Assembly (NCBI GenBank): GCA_900543305.1
Contig: UQQZ01000070.1
Coordinates: 1 to 13,764, forward strand
Source of the DNA: an uncultured Oscillospiraceae bacterium
GTDB lineage: Bacteria; Bacillota; Clostridia; Oscillospirales; Acutalibacteraceae
Direction: 5' to 3'
DNA length: 13,764 nucleotides
Shown: in pieces, positions 13,354 to 13,764 of the stretch
Layout of the letters: every line of letters starts with the position of its first letter
Numbering within the stretch: the stretch's first letter is position 1
Program-made: the position numbers and the translations under genes
Notes under the pieces: model-generated
What the model was told of the DNA's origin: nothing
Seen by the model: the letters and a program-made list of their open reading frames with translations, nothing else
Database searches by the model: none

Positions 13354-13764
13354 AACTGGAACTTGCTTTTTTGCCTGATGAGCGGTTCATGGCCAGGGCC
13401 TTGGAATTGGCTCAGGAAGCCGCTTTACAGGGAGAGGTGCCGGTAGGAGCTGTGGTAGTCAAGAATGGGCAGATTCTGGGAGAAGGGCGAAATCGTCGTG
13501 AGGCGGGAAAAAACGCCCTGGCTCACGCGGAGATGGAAGCCATTGCCCAGGCCTGCCAAAACCTGGGTACCTGGAGACTGACCGGGTGTGAGCTCTATGT
13601 GACTTTGGAGCCATGTCCCATGTGTACTGGTGCGGTGATCAACGCCCATATAGACCGGGTAGTCTATGGGGCGGATGACGAACGTGCCGGATGCTGCGGG
13701 ACAGCCATGGATTTGTTTTCCCTGCCTTACAGCCATCGGCCGGATATCAACCGAGGCTGCTGCG
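13350..13764 (+). CDS. tadA: tRNA adenosine(34) deaminase TadA, 3' end cut by the window
   Basis: The frame from ATG 13350 is open for 138 codons to the right edge; TadA is usually 150-165 residues, so little is missing. The zinc-deaminase signature is complete: HAE at residues 59-61, with the catalytic Glu at 61, and PCPMC with C89 and C92. EVPVGAVVV, GRNRR and RVVYGADDERAGCCGT are also typical. TadA converts A34 to inosine in the anticodon of tRNA-Arg(ACG), an essential step for decoding. The start overlaps the upstream stop (ATGA), so translation is probably coupled. The N-terminal MKLELAFLPDERFMARALELA is slightly longer than average but normal. It ends in SHRPDINRGCC at the edge. Confidence 0.95.
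   Translation, partial: MKLELAFLPDERFMARALELAQEAALQGEVPVGAVVVKNGQILGEGRNRREAGKNALAHAEMEAIAQACQNLGTWRLTGCELYVTLEPCPMCTGAVINAHIDRVVYGADDERAGCCGTAMDLFSLPYSHRPDINRGCC

Noticed and set aside
1..13764. CRISPR arrays, rRNA or tRNA genes, insertion sequences, phage or defence genes
   Set aside because: None was seen. The only tandem repeat is coding (12121-12315), and no transposase-like or integrase-like frame is present.

Overview
The window carries a core-genome segment of a spore-forming, moderately GC-rich member of the Bacillota. The evidence is the presence of yqfC, yqfD and a ylbJ-like gene, the order phoH-ybeY-dgkA-era-yqzL-recO-mutS2, strong purine-rich ribosome binding sites and several TTG/GTG starts. 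The protein style suggests Clostridia, probably Oscillospiraceae or a relative. This is an inference from gene content and residue patterns; no database was searched.

Layout. Positions 1-186 (minus strand) hold the 5' end of a ylbJ-like sporulation membrane protein gene cut by the window edge. It diverges from a plus-strand pair, yqfC (300-548) and yqfD (545-1747). All three belong to mother-cell sporulation families, and the 113-bp gap between them contains plausible SigE-type promoter matches. A clear sigma-A promoter (1794-1823) then drives a long plus-strand run: phoH (start TTG 1927), ybeY, dgkA, era, yqzL, recO, a GNAT acetyltransferase and mutS2. The run ends at a textbook intrinsic terminator (9222-9247). 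Together these genes cover rRNA maturation and ribosome assembly (ybeY, era, probably phoH), lipid recycling (dgkA) and DNA or ribosome repair (recO, mutS2). Compared with the familiar Bacillus order, yqfF/pgpH is missing between phoH and ybeY, and cdd is missing between dgkA and era. Both places hold short stem-loop-rich spacers instead.

A SAM-dependent methyltransferase gene (9300-10031) follows, with a candidate promoter embedded in the mutS2 terminator. Next come htpG (10175-12067), a CPBP-family membrane protease-like protein with a five-copy 39-bp tandem repeat at its N terminus (12097-13353), and tadA (13350 to the right edge, truncated). htpG, the CPBP gene and tadA are tightly packed and may be co-transcribed. 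A perfect 16-bp palindrome sits in the 19-bp spacer of a candidate htpG promoter.

There is no convincing new multi-gene system here; the window is mostly conserved housekeeping DNA. The observations most worth checking are a possible minus-strand relic of a histidine-phosphatase gene between era and yqzL, the promoter-within-terminator ahead of the methyltransferase, the palindrome ahead of htpG, the repeat-bearing CPBP protein with an odd start site, and the stem-loop spacers where yqfF and cdd would be expected.
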